Assembly (NCBI RefSeq): GCF_902500225.1
Contig: NZ_LR722656.1
Location: 1 to 64,000 of the forward strand
Origin: Buttiauxella massiliensis
GTDB lineage: Bacteria > Pseudomonadota > Gammaproteobacteria > Enterobacterales > Enterobacteriaceae
Direction of reading: 5' to 3'
Length of the DNA: 64,000 nucleotides
The notes beneath the pieces were generated by a model. That model was not told the DNA's origin, did no database searches, and worked only from the letters and a program-made list of their open reading frames with translations. How positions within the stretch are numbered: position 1 is the first letter of the stretch; each line of letters starts with the position of its first letter. The translations under genes and the position numbers were made by a program. This document shows positions 18,266 to 26,546 of this stretch, piece by piece.

Positions 18266-19770
18266 TGCGGGATTATTCCGTCATGAAAATACATAATGAC
18301 AAATGCGTGGATAATAATATGGCAACGATGACTGTTTTGCATACCGGCAATAAACAGCCCGACGAGGTGTCTCTGAGAAGCATTTATCTGCATGCTGATG
18401 TTTTAATGTTTTGGGTCGTGTGGGGAATGTTTGTTATTTCGCTGGCGGTGGGGTGGGCTTATGATGCGCTCCCGGTGGCGCTGGTAGTGGGCAGTTTACT
18501 TGCGTTGAGTTCCAGTATTATCAAAGTATTACTACCCGGTAAGCTATTTACCCGCTTGTATTATGCGTTCACATTAATCGGTTTTGCCGCATTGCTCATT
18601 CAATTAGGTGACGGTGAAACTGAATATCACTTTTCGGTTTTTGTATTGCTATCAGCATTATTAGCTTATCGCGATTATCGACCATTATTAATAGGGGCGA
18701 TGGTTGCAGCACTTCACCATGTATTATTTGCCTGGCTGCAAGCTAATGACTTATTTGGTATCACTTGCTTTATGCATCCCGGCATTCATATGGTGGTATT
18801 CCATGCCATTTTTGTGGTGGCGCAAACGGCAATCCTGATTTATATGGCATTGCGAATGGCAGACGATGCCCGTTCCGCCAGCGAAGTCGCGCAGTTGGCG
18901 GCGCAGATTAACCGCCAGCCGGGTTGCCTGACCCTTACGCGTAGTGAAAGAGAAAGCCGCACGCCGTTTGCTCAAACCTTTAATACTACGCTTACCACGA
19001 TGAGAGACACGCTAAGCCAGGTGCGCGCTGGTGTGGCATCAGTACTCACAGCTTCGGAAAGTATTATCCAACGTAATGCCGCACTGTCTAAACGTACTGA
19101 CGAGCAGGCCGCCGCACTGGCCGTTGCAGCCAGTGCCATGGAACAACTCAGCTCCTCCGCAGTCGCTACTAGTGACAAAGCGCAAAGTGCCAGAATGCTT
19201 GCCACTCAGGCAAGTAATCTCGCCAGCAAAGGTGGAGTCAGTATTGATGCTGCCACACACACTATGGATCAAATCCGCGAAGAGTCTGACCACATCAGCA
19301 ATATTCTCGAACTCATCGATGGCATTGCCTTTCAGACTAATATTCTGTCGCTAAACGCGTCCGTTGAAGCCGCCCGGGCAGGTGCTCATGGTCGAGGATT
19401 CGCGGTGGTGGCTTCTGAAGTACGCACACTGGCGTTACGTTGCGAAAATGCGGCTAAAGACATACGTCAGTTGATAAGCGTATCGGTAGAGTGTACTCGG
19501 ACTGGCTCGGTACAAGTGGAGAACGCTGGGCAAACCATGCGTGAAGTGATTGGTTCCATCAATGCGTTGGCAGAGTTGGTGGAAGAGCTTTCTGATATGA
19601 GTGGACAGCAAAGTATCAGCATTACGCAAATGAATGAGAGCATCGCCAGTATCGATGAAAGCGTGAGGTATAACGTGGAACATACTGCGCAAACCGTACA
19701 GGCTGCGCGCCAACAACAGCAACAAGCTGATGATTTGCAGCAGGCAATCTCAGTATTTCGTCTGGCCTGA
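18265..19770 (+). CDS. Methyl-accepting chemotaxis protein with an integral-membrane sensor domain
   Basis: A receptor of up to 501 residues. Residues 45-195 form about six membrane helices instead of a large periplasmic ligand domain. This part contains a His-rich segment (VAALHHVLFAWLQANDL, then HPGIHMVVFHAIF). The cytoplasmic rod runs from about 230, with the signalling hairpin tip GIAFQTNILSLNASVEAARA (normally NILALN) followed by a GRGFAVVASEVRTLA segment. No C-terminal CheR/CheB pentapeptide is present. Possible ATGs are 18265, 18283 and 18319, none with a good ribosome site; the first overlaps an ERIC tip. It is monocistronic and not part of the E. coli gene order here. Confidence 0.85.
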   Translation: MRDYSVMKIHNDKCVDNNMATMTVLHTGNKQPDEVSLRSIYLHADVLMFWVVWGMFVISLAVGWAYDALPVALVVGSLLALSSSIIKVLLPGKLFTRLYYAFTLIGFAALLIQLGDGETEYHFSVFVLLSALLAYRDYRPLLIGAMVAALHHVLFAWLQANDLFGITCFMHPGIHMVVFHAIFVVAQTAILIYMALRMADDARSASEVAQLAAQINRQPGCLTLTRSERESRTPFAQTFNTTLTTMRDTLSQVRAGVASVLTASESIIQRNAALSKRTDEQAAALAVAASAMEQLSSSAVATSDKAQSARMLATQASNLASKGGVSIDAATHTMDQIREESDHISNILELIDGIAFQTNILSLNASVEAARAGAHGRGFAVVASEVRTLALRCENAAKDIRQLISVSVECTRTGSVQVENAGQTMREVIGSINALAELVEELSDMSGQQSISITQMNESIASIDESVRYNVEHTAQTVQAARQQQQQADDLQQAISVFRLA

Positions 19771-19839
19771 TAACCGGTTCGTAAGCGTATTTATGTCGTA
19801 AAATAAGAGCGCTTGTTTTTCGCAGGCGCTCCAGAAATC

Positions 19840-20232
19840 TTATAAGTGCGGAGTTTTGTAGCTGTTTTCCAGCAATGCACGGGTACGTGAGAGTGTTTGT
19901 GTTTCTTCATCTCTCAACTTCTGATACACCGCTTCTAGTCGAGCCAGAACTTCGGTTTTAAGCCTGGGGTGGTGGCTGATGATCTCGCTGAGAACTGAGC
20001 CGTAAATCTCATTTTTCACACGATATGGGTAAATTTGATGGCGGTTATGCCATTTTTGTTCAACCAATGCCGCAGTGATATTGATCTGACCTTGCGCGAT
20101 GCGAGCAATATTTTCATTTTTAATCTGTACCAACGCGGCAATATTATCGCGTAATAGCGTATTGTCAGACGCGGTATCGTCAGATGGTGCGGCCGTTTGA
20201 ACAGGGGGAAATTGCAATTCTGACATTGGCAT
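19840..20232 (-). CDS. Small helical protein of unknown function, second of a tandem pair
   Basis: The 130-residue soluble product has no signal peptide and I do not recognise a family. After a Pro/Asp-rich N-terminal 25 residues it is predicted to be mostly helical. Its ATG overlaps the stop of the upstream gene (TAATG), so the two are translationally coupled. The central segment (LVEQKWHNR..YPYRVKNEIYGSVLSEII) lines up with LLEENDRHL..FYAVKIEAIVTVLNELI of the neighbour, suggesting a distant tandem duplication. The real start could be the ATG two codons later. Confidence 0.6.
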   Translation of the reverse strand: MPMSELQFPPVQTAAPSDDTASDNTLLRDNIAALVQIKNENIARIAQGQINITAALVEQKWHNRHQIYPYRVKNEIYGSVLSEIISHHPRLKTEVLARLEAVYQKLRDEETQTLSRTRALLENSYKTPHL

Positions 20233-20630
20233 TACTCATCCAGAGAATAAAACAGAGGCCAGCTTTTTTCCTGAGTTAACTGATTGACCCAGATTTGCTG
20301 TGAATGGTGACTTATCTGCAATTTTTTATCTTCTATTAGCATTTGCAGATCGGTTGAGTTGATTTTTTCTTGCTCTATGAGTTCATTTAATACTGTCACT
20401 ATCGCTTCAATTTTCACTGCATAAAACAAACGATCTTTTAAATGCCGGTCGTTCTCTTCAAGCAATGTATTTTTCGCTTGCCCAGCATAATGAGGAGCGC
20501 TCAGAATCGTTTTCTCCAGAACTAAAAGATTATCCTGAGGATTTAGCGTTAGAGCGCTATGTTCTTCTGAACCGGCAATATCAGCCTGAGAGACAGGAAA
20601 GGTCACTGGCACCAGGTTGTTGGGCAGCAT
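20232..20630 (-). CDS. Small helical protein of unknown function, first of a tandem pair
   Basis: The 132-residue product starts MLPNNLVPVTFPVSQADI and has no recognised domain, signal or membrane segment. Residues 55-110 are strongly helical and charged. It shares a weak pattern (L-E, Y-x-VK-x-E, VL-x-E-x-I) with the coupled downstream gene. It is divergent from the membrane-anchored gene at 20733, with about 100 bases of AT-rich control region between. The context suggests a local accessory unit; function is unknown. Confidence 0.6.
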   Translation of the reverse strand: MLPNNLVPVTFPVSQADIAGSEEHSALTLNPQDNLLVLEKTILSAPHYAGQAKNTLLEENDRHLKDRLFYAVKIEAIVTVLNELIEQEKINSTDLQMLIEDKKLQISHHSQQIWVNQLTQEKSWPLFYSLDE

Positions 20631-20732
20631 TAGAGATGTCCTTTTATATCAATAGAATAAAGTTTATGTTTAATAGAAGTCATGTTGACTATATGTTGCC
20701 TCAAAATTACTATAAAAAAAACAGGAGTTCCC

Positions 20733-21236
20733 GTGCAAAGCGTTTTTTATTCAATTGTATTAATACTGTTATTGTTGTGCGTAGTACTGGTGCTGATGCG
20801 TGAGATTTCGTATCCCAAAGTTAAATTAACGCCCGGTAGCGTCCCTAAATTAAATTTATCTGAAATTGATGAGCGTGAAGATTATTTTGCTAAGTTAATG
20901 TCAAAAATAACACCTGATTATTACTGGCGAGTGAGCCATGAATATGTAGATTTCAACCATGCCACTATCAAACGGATGCATATCGACGAACTTAGCGCCG
21001 ACCTGACACTCTTTAACGCTCAGCGACGGTGTAGTGATTTACACTCTGCCATCTACCGCTATTACGATAATCTCAGAAAACGCTGTTCCGAGGGGGAGAT
21101 GGTACCTTTTGCTGATGTTGAGGTACTGAATTTACGCCAGTGCTTTGATGAGTTCAGTCATGATGCTTACCCTGCATTGGTTGCTTTGGTATGGCCGCAT
21201 CTTCAGAGACCGGAAGTCTGTCTTGAGAATGTATAG
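20733..21236 (+). CDS. Membrane-anchored protein of unknown function
   Basis: The product is about 167 residues. A single N-terminal membrane helix (residues 5-22, SVFYSIVLILLLLCVVLV) is followed by a hydrophilic domain of about 140 residues rich in Tyr, Asp and His, with paired cysteines near RRCSDLHS and RKRCSEGE. The GTG at 20733 is chosen because AGGAG lies seven bases upstream; an ATG 17 codons earlier lacks one. It is divergent from the tandem helical pair and 193 bases before the NlpC/P60 gene. I recognise no family. Confidence 0.6.
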   Translation: MQSVFYSIVLILLLLCVVLVLMREISYPKVKLTPGSVPKLNLSEIDEREDYFAKLMSKITPDYYWRVSHEYVDFNHATIKRMHIDELSADLTLFNAQRRCSDLHSAIYRYYDNLRKRCSEGEMVPFADVEVLNLRQCFDEFSHDAYPALVALVWPHLQRPEVCLENV

Positions 21237-21429
21237 TGCATTTTGCCAATTAGGCTGATTTGATATCAGGCTGTTTTTTAAACTAAAAAAAGCCAAATCT
21301 AAAAATGGACTGATTATCTGCTGGATTAACACTCAGCACTGTTTATTATTTGCTCACCCAAAAGGAGTTGTTCGCCACGTTGCTGAAGATTCAGTAATAC
21401 AATATTTGCCTTCAAAAAAGATATGACGC

Positions 21430-21990
21430 ATGTATTTGTTTAAAAAAATTATTACCGCTTCACTTTTAATTATCCCTTTAGTTATTAGTGCAAATTCCTT
21501 TGCTTTTAATATGCCAAAGGAATTTGCATCGTTAGGGGTTAAAAATCTTTCTAATAAAGATGTGTTTTCTAAGCATGCCTCACTTATAAAGGATGATAGA
21601 AAAACAACTTCTAATAATATCAGGTCCGCTATATTGGCTGAATTTTACAATTGGAAAGGTACACACTATCGTTTTGGTGGTACCACACATAAAGGGGTGG
21701 ATTGCTCTGCACTCATGCAGCATATTTTTAGTGATTCTTTCCACAAGTCTTTGCCAAGAACCACAACTCAGCAAATTCAAAATGGTGAGCACGTCAATAA
21801 AGAAAAGCTTAAACCAGGCGATTTAGTCTTTTTTCAAACTTCTCCTGGCACCCGCCATGTTGGCGTGTATGTCGGTAATAACCAGTTTATCCATGCCTCA
21901 AGCAGCGTGGGAGTAACCATTTCCTCACTGGCTAACCGTTACTGGATGGACCATTATGAAACGGCGCGGCGTTTAAAAATGATTGGTTGA
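21430..21990 (+). CDS. Secreted NlpC/P60-family peptidoglycan hydrolase
   Basis: The 186-residue product has a signal peptide (MYLFKKIITASLLIIPLVIS, cleaved near ANSFA) and a C-terminal C40 peptidase domain. The triad is visible as Cys92 (GVDCSALMQ), His143 (TRHVGVYVG) and His155 (FIHASSSVGV). The Spr/MepS-like motifs YRFGGTTHKG, LPRTTTQQ and LKPGDLVFF are present. Such enzymes cut the gamma-D-Glu-mDAP or mDAP-D-Ala bonds in the periplasm, or act as toxins between cells. The AT-rich flanks and low GC suggest transfer. The ribosome site is weak. Confidence 0.85.
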   Translation: MYLFKKIITASLLIIPLVISANSFAFNMPKEFASLGVKNLSNKDVFSKHASLIKDDRKTTSNNIRSAILAEFYNWKGTHYRFGGTTHKGVDCSALMQHIFSDSFHKSLPRTTTQQIQNGEHVNKEKLKPGDLVFFQTSPGTRHVGVYVGNNQFIHASSSVGVTISSLANRYWMDHYETARRLKMIG

Positions 21991-22164
21991 ATGTAAATAA
22001 TATTTCTGAGGTTTTATTTTGCTTTCACCACCATTTTTATGGCCATTCTTTTTGAAATATTCATTCTAACTCATGTATTCAATGAATGAGATCGTATTAA
22101 TGTATTTGGTTTGAATATAAGTTCATGGGGTTTATATTCTTATTTCCAACGAGATTGTTATTAA

Positions 22165-22695
22165 ATGAAAAGAAATTTAATTCACCGTATGGCGGGTGCA
22201 GTAATGGTGGTCCTTGTTGCGGGTACGATGCTCATAGGTTGTGATGCAAAAGAAGCAGGAGAAGCGTCAATGAAATTTGTAAATGTAGAAATGGTCTTAG
22301 TAGATTCTGGTTTGCTGAAGCAAGAGCAGGATCACCTCAAAGCTGTGAATGAAAGTTTGCACAAGGGTCAGCAATTGGCTGAAAAGAATTACACCAGTCT
22401 GCCAGCGAATAAAGTTGATGCCGCGCGAAAAGCGGATAGAAATGTTCTTACGCAACAATGGAAAGGGCAGCAACAAGCTGCGCGTAATGTGGTTATGGCT
22501 GCATTGAAGAGTGCGACCGATGCTTACCGTAACGACAAGAAAATTGGCGTGATTTTGCCGACACAAGTAGCGATGTCAGTTTCACCGGAACTGGATGTCA
22601 GTGCTGATCTGACCCAGAACCTTAAAAACACAAAACTAGAATTCCCAAAACTGCCAGATTTCGCCGTTAAAGCGAGTGGACCGGCTGCAAAATAG
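22165..22695 (+). CDS. Skp/OmpH-like lipoprotein
   Basis: The 176-residue product has a lipoprotein signal with lipobox MLIGC (Cys26). Position +2 is Asp, the Lol-avoidance residue that keeps lipoproteins in the inner membrane. The mature part follows the Skp (OmpH) pattern: a short beta segment (MKFVNVEMVLVDSG), a long helical hairpin with many Lys, Gln and Ala (residues 50-125), then a return strand (KIGVILPTQVAMS) and DVSADLTQNL. Skp-type proteins chaperone outer-membrane or exported proteins. A terminator follows. The flanking 175 bases upstream are AT-rich with no gene. Confidence 0.65.
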   Translation: MKRNLIHRMAGAVMVVLVAGTMLIGCDAKEAGEASMKFVNVEMVLVDSGLLKQEQDHLKAVNESLHKGQQLAEKNYTSLPANKVDAARKADRNVLTQQWKGQQQAARNVVMAALKSATDAYRNDKKIGVILPTQVAMSVSPELDVSADLTQNLKNTKLEFPKLPDFAVKASGPAAK

Positions 22696-22708
22696 TCCAG
22701 TAAGTAAA

Positions 22709-22737
22709 AAGCTTCGTTGAGATACTCAGCGAAGCTT
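22709..22737 (+). terminator. Terminator after the Skp-like lipoprotein gene
   Basis: AAGCTTCGTTGA pairs with TCAGCGAAGCTT (one G-T) around a five-base loop, 14 bases past the stop. Confidence 0.7.
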
Positions 22738-22900
22738 CACTTCATCCGAGAGCTCCTGTCAAAACCCCCCATAAGTAAATGCGATAATACTGCTCAAAAT
22801 TCCTGGGTAGAATGGCGTCAATTGCCCGAGCAATGCCTGGATCAGCAGACAGGCCATAACTGAGCTGGCTTCCCTTTATCTTCATTTTCAGGAGCCAGTT

Positions 22901-24259
22901 ATGACTGCACAACGTTTGTGGATCAAAAACCCCCGCGCAGTTTTTACCGCTAATACACAAGATGCCTCCGGTGGCGTGGTGATTGAAGGTGCGGTTATCA
23001 GTGAATTAATTCCCGCAGGTGGCGAGCCTTCCATGCCTTGCGATACGGTGTTCGACGCCCGCGATCTTGTCCTGCTGCCCGGGCTTATCAATACACATCA
23101 TCATTTCTACCAAACTCTGACGCGCGCCTGGGCTCCGGTGGTTAACGTGCCACTATTCCCGTGGTTAAAGCAGCTTTACCCCATTTGGGCTCGTCTCGAT
23201 GCTGAAGCCTTGGCTCTTGCCAGCAAAGTCGCAATGGCAGAGCTGCTGCTTTCTGGTTGCACTACCACCACGGATCATCACTATCTTTTCCCGCAGGGAA
23301 TGGAAGAGGCGATTGATGTGCAGGTGGATGTGGTTGGCGAACTGGGGATGCGTGCGGTGTTAACGCGTGGCTCGATGAGCCTTGGTGAAGATGACGGTGG
23401 TTTGCCTCCACGGCACACCGTACAGCAGGCAGAGACAATTTTACGCGACAGCGAACGGTTGATTCAGCGCTACCATCAGCGCGGGGAAGGAGCGTGGCTA
23501 CAAATAGCCCTCGCACCGTGCTCACCGTTTTCCGTAACTACCGAAATCATGCGCGACAGCGCCCAACTTGCTCAGCAAGAAGATGTGCGTTTGCATACTC
23601 ATCTGGCTGAAACATTGGATGAAGAGAACTTCTGCCTGCAACGTTTCGGCCTACGAACTGTGGATTATCTGGAAAGCGTAGGTTGGCTTAATGACAGAAC
23701 CTGGCTTGCACATGGTATTCACTTTGATGAGCGTGAGATTCAACGGCTTGGGCGTGCGGGAGTTGGCGTTTGCCATTGTCCGGTTTCCAATATGCGCCTG
23801 GCATCAGGCATGTGTCCGACAGTGGATTTAGAAAATGCAGGTGCCGCTGTGGGGCTTGGCGTGGATGGTTCTGCATCTAACGATGCTTCAAACATAATGT
23901 ATGAAGCGCGGCAGGCACTCTATCTGCAACGCCTGCGCTATGGCGCCGAAGCGATTACGCCGCAACGTGTGCTGGGTTGGGCAACGAATGGCTCAGCGAA
24001 GCTTATCGGGCGCAGCGACATCGGTGAAATTGCTGTAGGTAAGCAAGCTGACCTGGCACTTTTTGCCCAGGATGAGCTGCGTTTTAGCGGCAGCCACGAT
24101 CCGATTTCTGCACTGTTATTATGTGGAGCGGAAAAAGCGGAGCATGTAATGCTTGGCGGTAACTGGCGAGTCACCAACGGCAATATCGTTGGGCTGGATG
24201 TAGCGGATTTAATTTCTCGTCACACAAAGGCTGCGAAAAAGTTGGTATCGGATATTTAA
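22901..24259 (+). CDS. 8-oxoguanine deaminase-like amidohydrolase
   Basis: The 452-residue metal-dependent hydrolase is of the TrzN/AtzB/8-oxoguanine deaminase branch. Metal ligands are visible in PGLINTHHHFYQ (HxH), RLHTHLAET, WLAHGIHFDE and LGVDGSASND; the ligand Asp is preceded by GLGV. Enzymes of this branch convert 8-oxoguanine to urate and ammonia, and some hydrolyse triazines or other cytosine-like rings. Substrate assignment is by family resemblance only. It is monocistronic. AGGAG precedes the ATG, and that site lies in the right arm of a possible leader hairpin (22865-22898). Confidence 0.82.
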   Translation: MTAQRLWIKNPRAVFTANTQDASGGVVIEGAVISELIPAGGEPSMPCDTVFDARDLVLLPGLINTHHHFYQTLTRAWAPVVNVPLFPWLKQLYPIWARLDAEALALASKVAMAELLLSGCTTTTDHHYLFPQGMEEAIDVQVDVVGELGMRAVLTRGSMSLGEDDGGLPPRHTVQQAETILRDSERLIQRYHQRGEGAWLQIALAPCSPFSVTTEIMRDSAQLAQQEDVRLHTHLAETLDEENFCLQRFGLRTVDYLESVGWLNDRTWLAHGIHFDEREIQRLGRAGVGVCHCPVSNMRLASGMCPTVDLENAGAAVGLGVDGSASNDASNIMYEARQALYLQRLRYGAEAITPQRVLGWATNGSAKLIGRSDIGEIAVGKQADLALFAQDELRFSGSHDPISALLLCGAEKAEHVMLGGNWRVTNGNIVGLDVADLISRHTKAAKKLVSDI

Positions 24260-24260
24260 G

Positions 24261-25664
24261 CTAATCTTCCGTAACGTTTTCATCGCTTTTCCCTTTTCCC
24301 CAGGCAATACGGCGGTTAAACATCTTTTTCAGCGCCCGGCTTGTGGTGTTAAACCAACCTGTTGGTCGTGGGTCGGCAAGCATACTCAGGGCACGGGCGT
24401 AATCCAGAACCAGGCCCGGTGTCCAGGCCATGGTTTCAGCTCGTTTGCGTAGTTGTAACGCCACCCAAAGCTCTGGGGTAGACATCAGTTTCCCCATTGC
24501 CATCCAGAACCCTCGTTTGTGCCACAATCGTCCAACTGACCCTTCGAGCGCGGCCTCTAAAGCTCGCGCTACACTGCTGGAACAATTGCGGTACGTCAGG
24601 TTGTAGGACTCATTCTGGCGATAACTCTCCCAGAATGCTTTCAGCTTTGCTTCGTTGTAATTGCGGATACGCACTTTTCTTGTGGATGGGCACCACTTTG
24701 CGGCCTCTGTCGCATAATCTGGCTGAAATAATCCTGCAACGTTGTTTTCCGGGGTTGCGCGCAACAGGCGGGCGAACTCGTCGGGTGACTGGTCAATTAG
24801 CTCGGCAGGGTAGAGGCTGATGTAAACTCCACCTGGGGACTCAATGGCTGCATGGCCGGTTGAGATAACCCCGTTGCGGTCGACTGCGGCGATATAACGG
24901 CTAATCACCGGGCGGGGAATTGTCTCGCTCGGGGCTGAGCCAGCAGGTGTCCAGACATGAACTGTCAGTGCTTTTTCATCGTCACCCGGTGGCCCGTCCC
25001 ATTCCACGACCTTAAGCGGCGGAACATCAGCTTCTTCCATAAAGACCGCACCTTTAAGCCCAGGGTTTGCAGCGGCGCTTTTAACGCGGTTAGCGAGGAT
25101 AAACATATTCCAGCCCGCAAAAGCCAGGCCCAGCCCGAGGCAGTAAGGAGCCGTACCTGCATAGTGTGAGGGCCAGGGCTGGAAAAAGAATATTGCCAGT
25201 GCGATTTCGATAATTCCGCCCCATAAAGCTGGCCGCCAGCGCCGATAGCGCACCACTAATGCAGAGGCAATTTGCAGCGCACCATCAAACATAAATAGCG
25301 TGCCGAAGATCATTGCTAATACGAAGTTTCCGTCATGGTGACCCGCTAGAATCAACAGCGCAGCGACAGTAAATGCCCCACCTTTTACGTAGCGCAGCAC
25401 ACGCTGCCCGCCCATACCGCTATGAGCAACCATCAGCGTCGCACATCCTTCGACCAGCATTAAGCAGGCAAAAGGTTCGATAGGAAAGAACAGCGTGCCA
25501 TCCAGCGCATCAATGAATATCACCACGCCGGCAATTAGCGTAACCCAGCCGAAACGGCGCAGCCCGCGCCAGTGGGAGCGCAGGAAATCAACACCAAGCA
25601 GGATCATTGTTAGCCGCATCATGAGGAGAAATCCAAAACTGAATCTTTCAAATATATAGCCCAC
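24261..25664 (-). CDS. HdeD-like membrane domain fused to a permuted papain-fold hydrolase domain
   Basis: The product is up to 467 residues. Residues 1-195 contain about six membrane helices with the paired DUF308/HdeD repeat pattern (LLGVDFLRSHW, GTLFMFDGALQIASALVVRYRRW, WGGIIEIALAIFFF). Residues 210-400 look like a permuted NlpC/P60 or PPPDE-type papain fold: His271 in ISTGHAAIESPGGVYISLYP comes first and Cys361 in YNLTYRNCSSSVARALEAAL later. It is convergent with the deaminase (one base apart) and divergent from the YeaR-like gene. The start is uncertain: GTG at 25664 or ATG pairs 14-15 codons downstream. The peptidase call is from motif order only. Confidence 0.65.
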   Translation of the reverse strand: MGYIFERFSFGFLLMMRLTMILLGVDFLRSHWRGLRRFGWVTLIAGVVIFIDALDGTLFFPIEPFACLMLVEGCATLMVAHSGMGGQRVLRYVKGGAFTVAALLILAGHHDGNFVLAMIFGTLFMFDGALQIASALVVRYRRWRPALWGGIIEIALAIFFFQPWPSHYAGTAPYCLGLGLAFAGWNMFILANRVKSAAANPGLKGAVFMEEADVPPLKVVEWDGPPGDDEKALTVHVWTPAGSAPSETIPRPVISRYIAAVDRNGVISTGHAAIESPGGVYISLYPAELIDQSPDEFARLLRATPENNVAGLFQPDYATEAAKWCPSTRKVRIRNYNEAKLKAFWESYRQNESYNLTYRNCSSSVARALEAALEGSVGRLWHKRGFWMAMGKLMSTPELWVALQLRKRAETMAWTPGLVLDYARALSMLADPRPTGWFNTTSRALKKMFNRRIAWGKGKSDENVTED

Positions 25665-25857
25665 CCACGGGTAACGTGCGCTAATACCTGAAATAGTCGA
25701 AATGACTCAATGCAGTCATTTCGACCGTTTTTTTATTGTCATAATGACTTTATTAGTCACTGCTTTTCTTAATAATTCCTTTAAATACAATGTGATAAAT
25801 AAGTGGCATGTATGTTGCTCTTTATCATCCAGATACTTTTTATTTCTGGAGAACACT

Positions 25858-26214
25858 ATGGCAGCTCGTATCCCGGCAGATTACAAACACACTCGTTCAA
25901 CTCCATTCTGGAACAAAGATTCGGTTCCTAAAGCTTTGCTCACCCATCACAACACCAAAAAAAATGTTTATGGGCGTCTGTCTGTAATGGCAGGAGCGGT
26001 CAAATATATCGGCTTCAAAAATGAAAATGACACCGTTGCTGAGATAGAAGTGATTATTGAAGAAGGTCATTTTGGCGTAAGCCCGCCGCAATATTGGCAC
26101 CGTATTGAACTGCTTACCGAAGACACATATTTCAACATTGATTTCTTTTCGGCTCCAGAAGCTGAGTTGGAAGGGAAAGGATTTGGACAAGTAGTGAATA
26201 CAGCGAAAAGCTAA
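25858..26214 (+). CDS. YeaR-like DUF1971 cupin protein
   Basis: The 118-residue product is close to E. coli YeaR (119). The sequence HTRSTPFWNK, YGRLSVMAGAVKYIGF and PPQYWHRIELLTEDTYFNIDFF gives a small beta-barrel with the conserved family histidine. E. coli yeaR is induced by nitrate, nitrite and nitric oxide through NarL and NsrR, and related domains sit in TehB tellurite-resistance proteins. The ATG at 25858 has GGAG upstream; the frame is open a further 52 codons but without family match. It is divergent from the HdeD fusion, and a weak NsrR-like sequence (25801-25822) precedes it. Confidence 0.85.
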   Translation: MAARIPADYKHTRSTPFWNKDSVPKALLTHHNTKKNVYGRLSVMAGAVKYIGFKNENDTVAEIEVIIEEGHFGVSPPQYWHRIELLTEDTYFNIDFFSAPEAELEGKGFGQVVNTAKS

Positions 26215-26338
26215 ATCCCAAACAGCCAATAGCAAAGCGCCCGCCATCGGTGGGTGCGTGTAAAGTTGAGGGTTTTCAGTATTACCTTAAGGCATAGCCA
26301 TCATTCATCTACCAGACTTATCCTTTTTCTTAATAAGG

Positions 26339-26545
26339 ATGTCACGCGATGCGCCATTTTTTATGTCGATCTTCTCAAGCCCGGAATCGTTGCTCCAGGT
26401 CATAAGCCACCAGGAAATTATTGAAGCTCTGGAGGATGGCGACCGGATTATTATTGACCAGGATGGTTACGCTTCGGTCAATTTTAAAAGCAAAGAGGTG
26501 CGACAGGATTTCCTGCGCCATGTTAATGCTTTGAAGAGGGCATAA
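26339..26545 (+). CDS. Small protein of unknown function, coupled to the next gene
   Basis: The product is 60-68 residues. The start is either ATG 26339 (AAGG directly adjacent) or ATG 26363 (MSIFSSPESLLQVISHQ), which looks more like a natural N-terminus. It is soluble and acidic, with a helix-strand pattern (EIIEALEDGDRIIIDQDGYASVNF). Its stop lies one base before the ATG of the following membrane protein, so the pair is probably an operon. No family recognised. Confidence 0.55.
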   Translation: MSRDAPFFMSIFSSPESLLQVISHQEIIEALEDGDRIIIDQDGYASVNFKSKEVRQDFLRHVNALKRA

Positions 26546-26546
26546 C

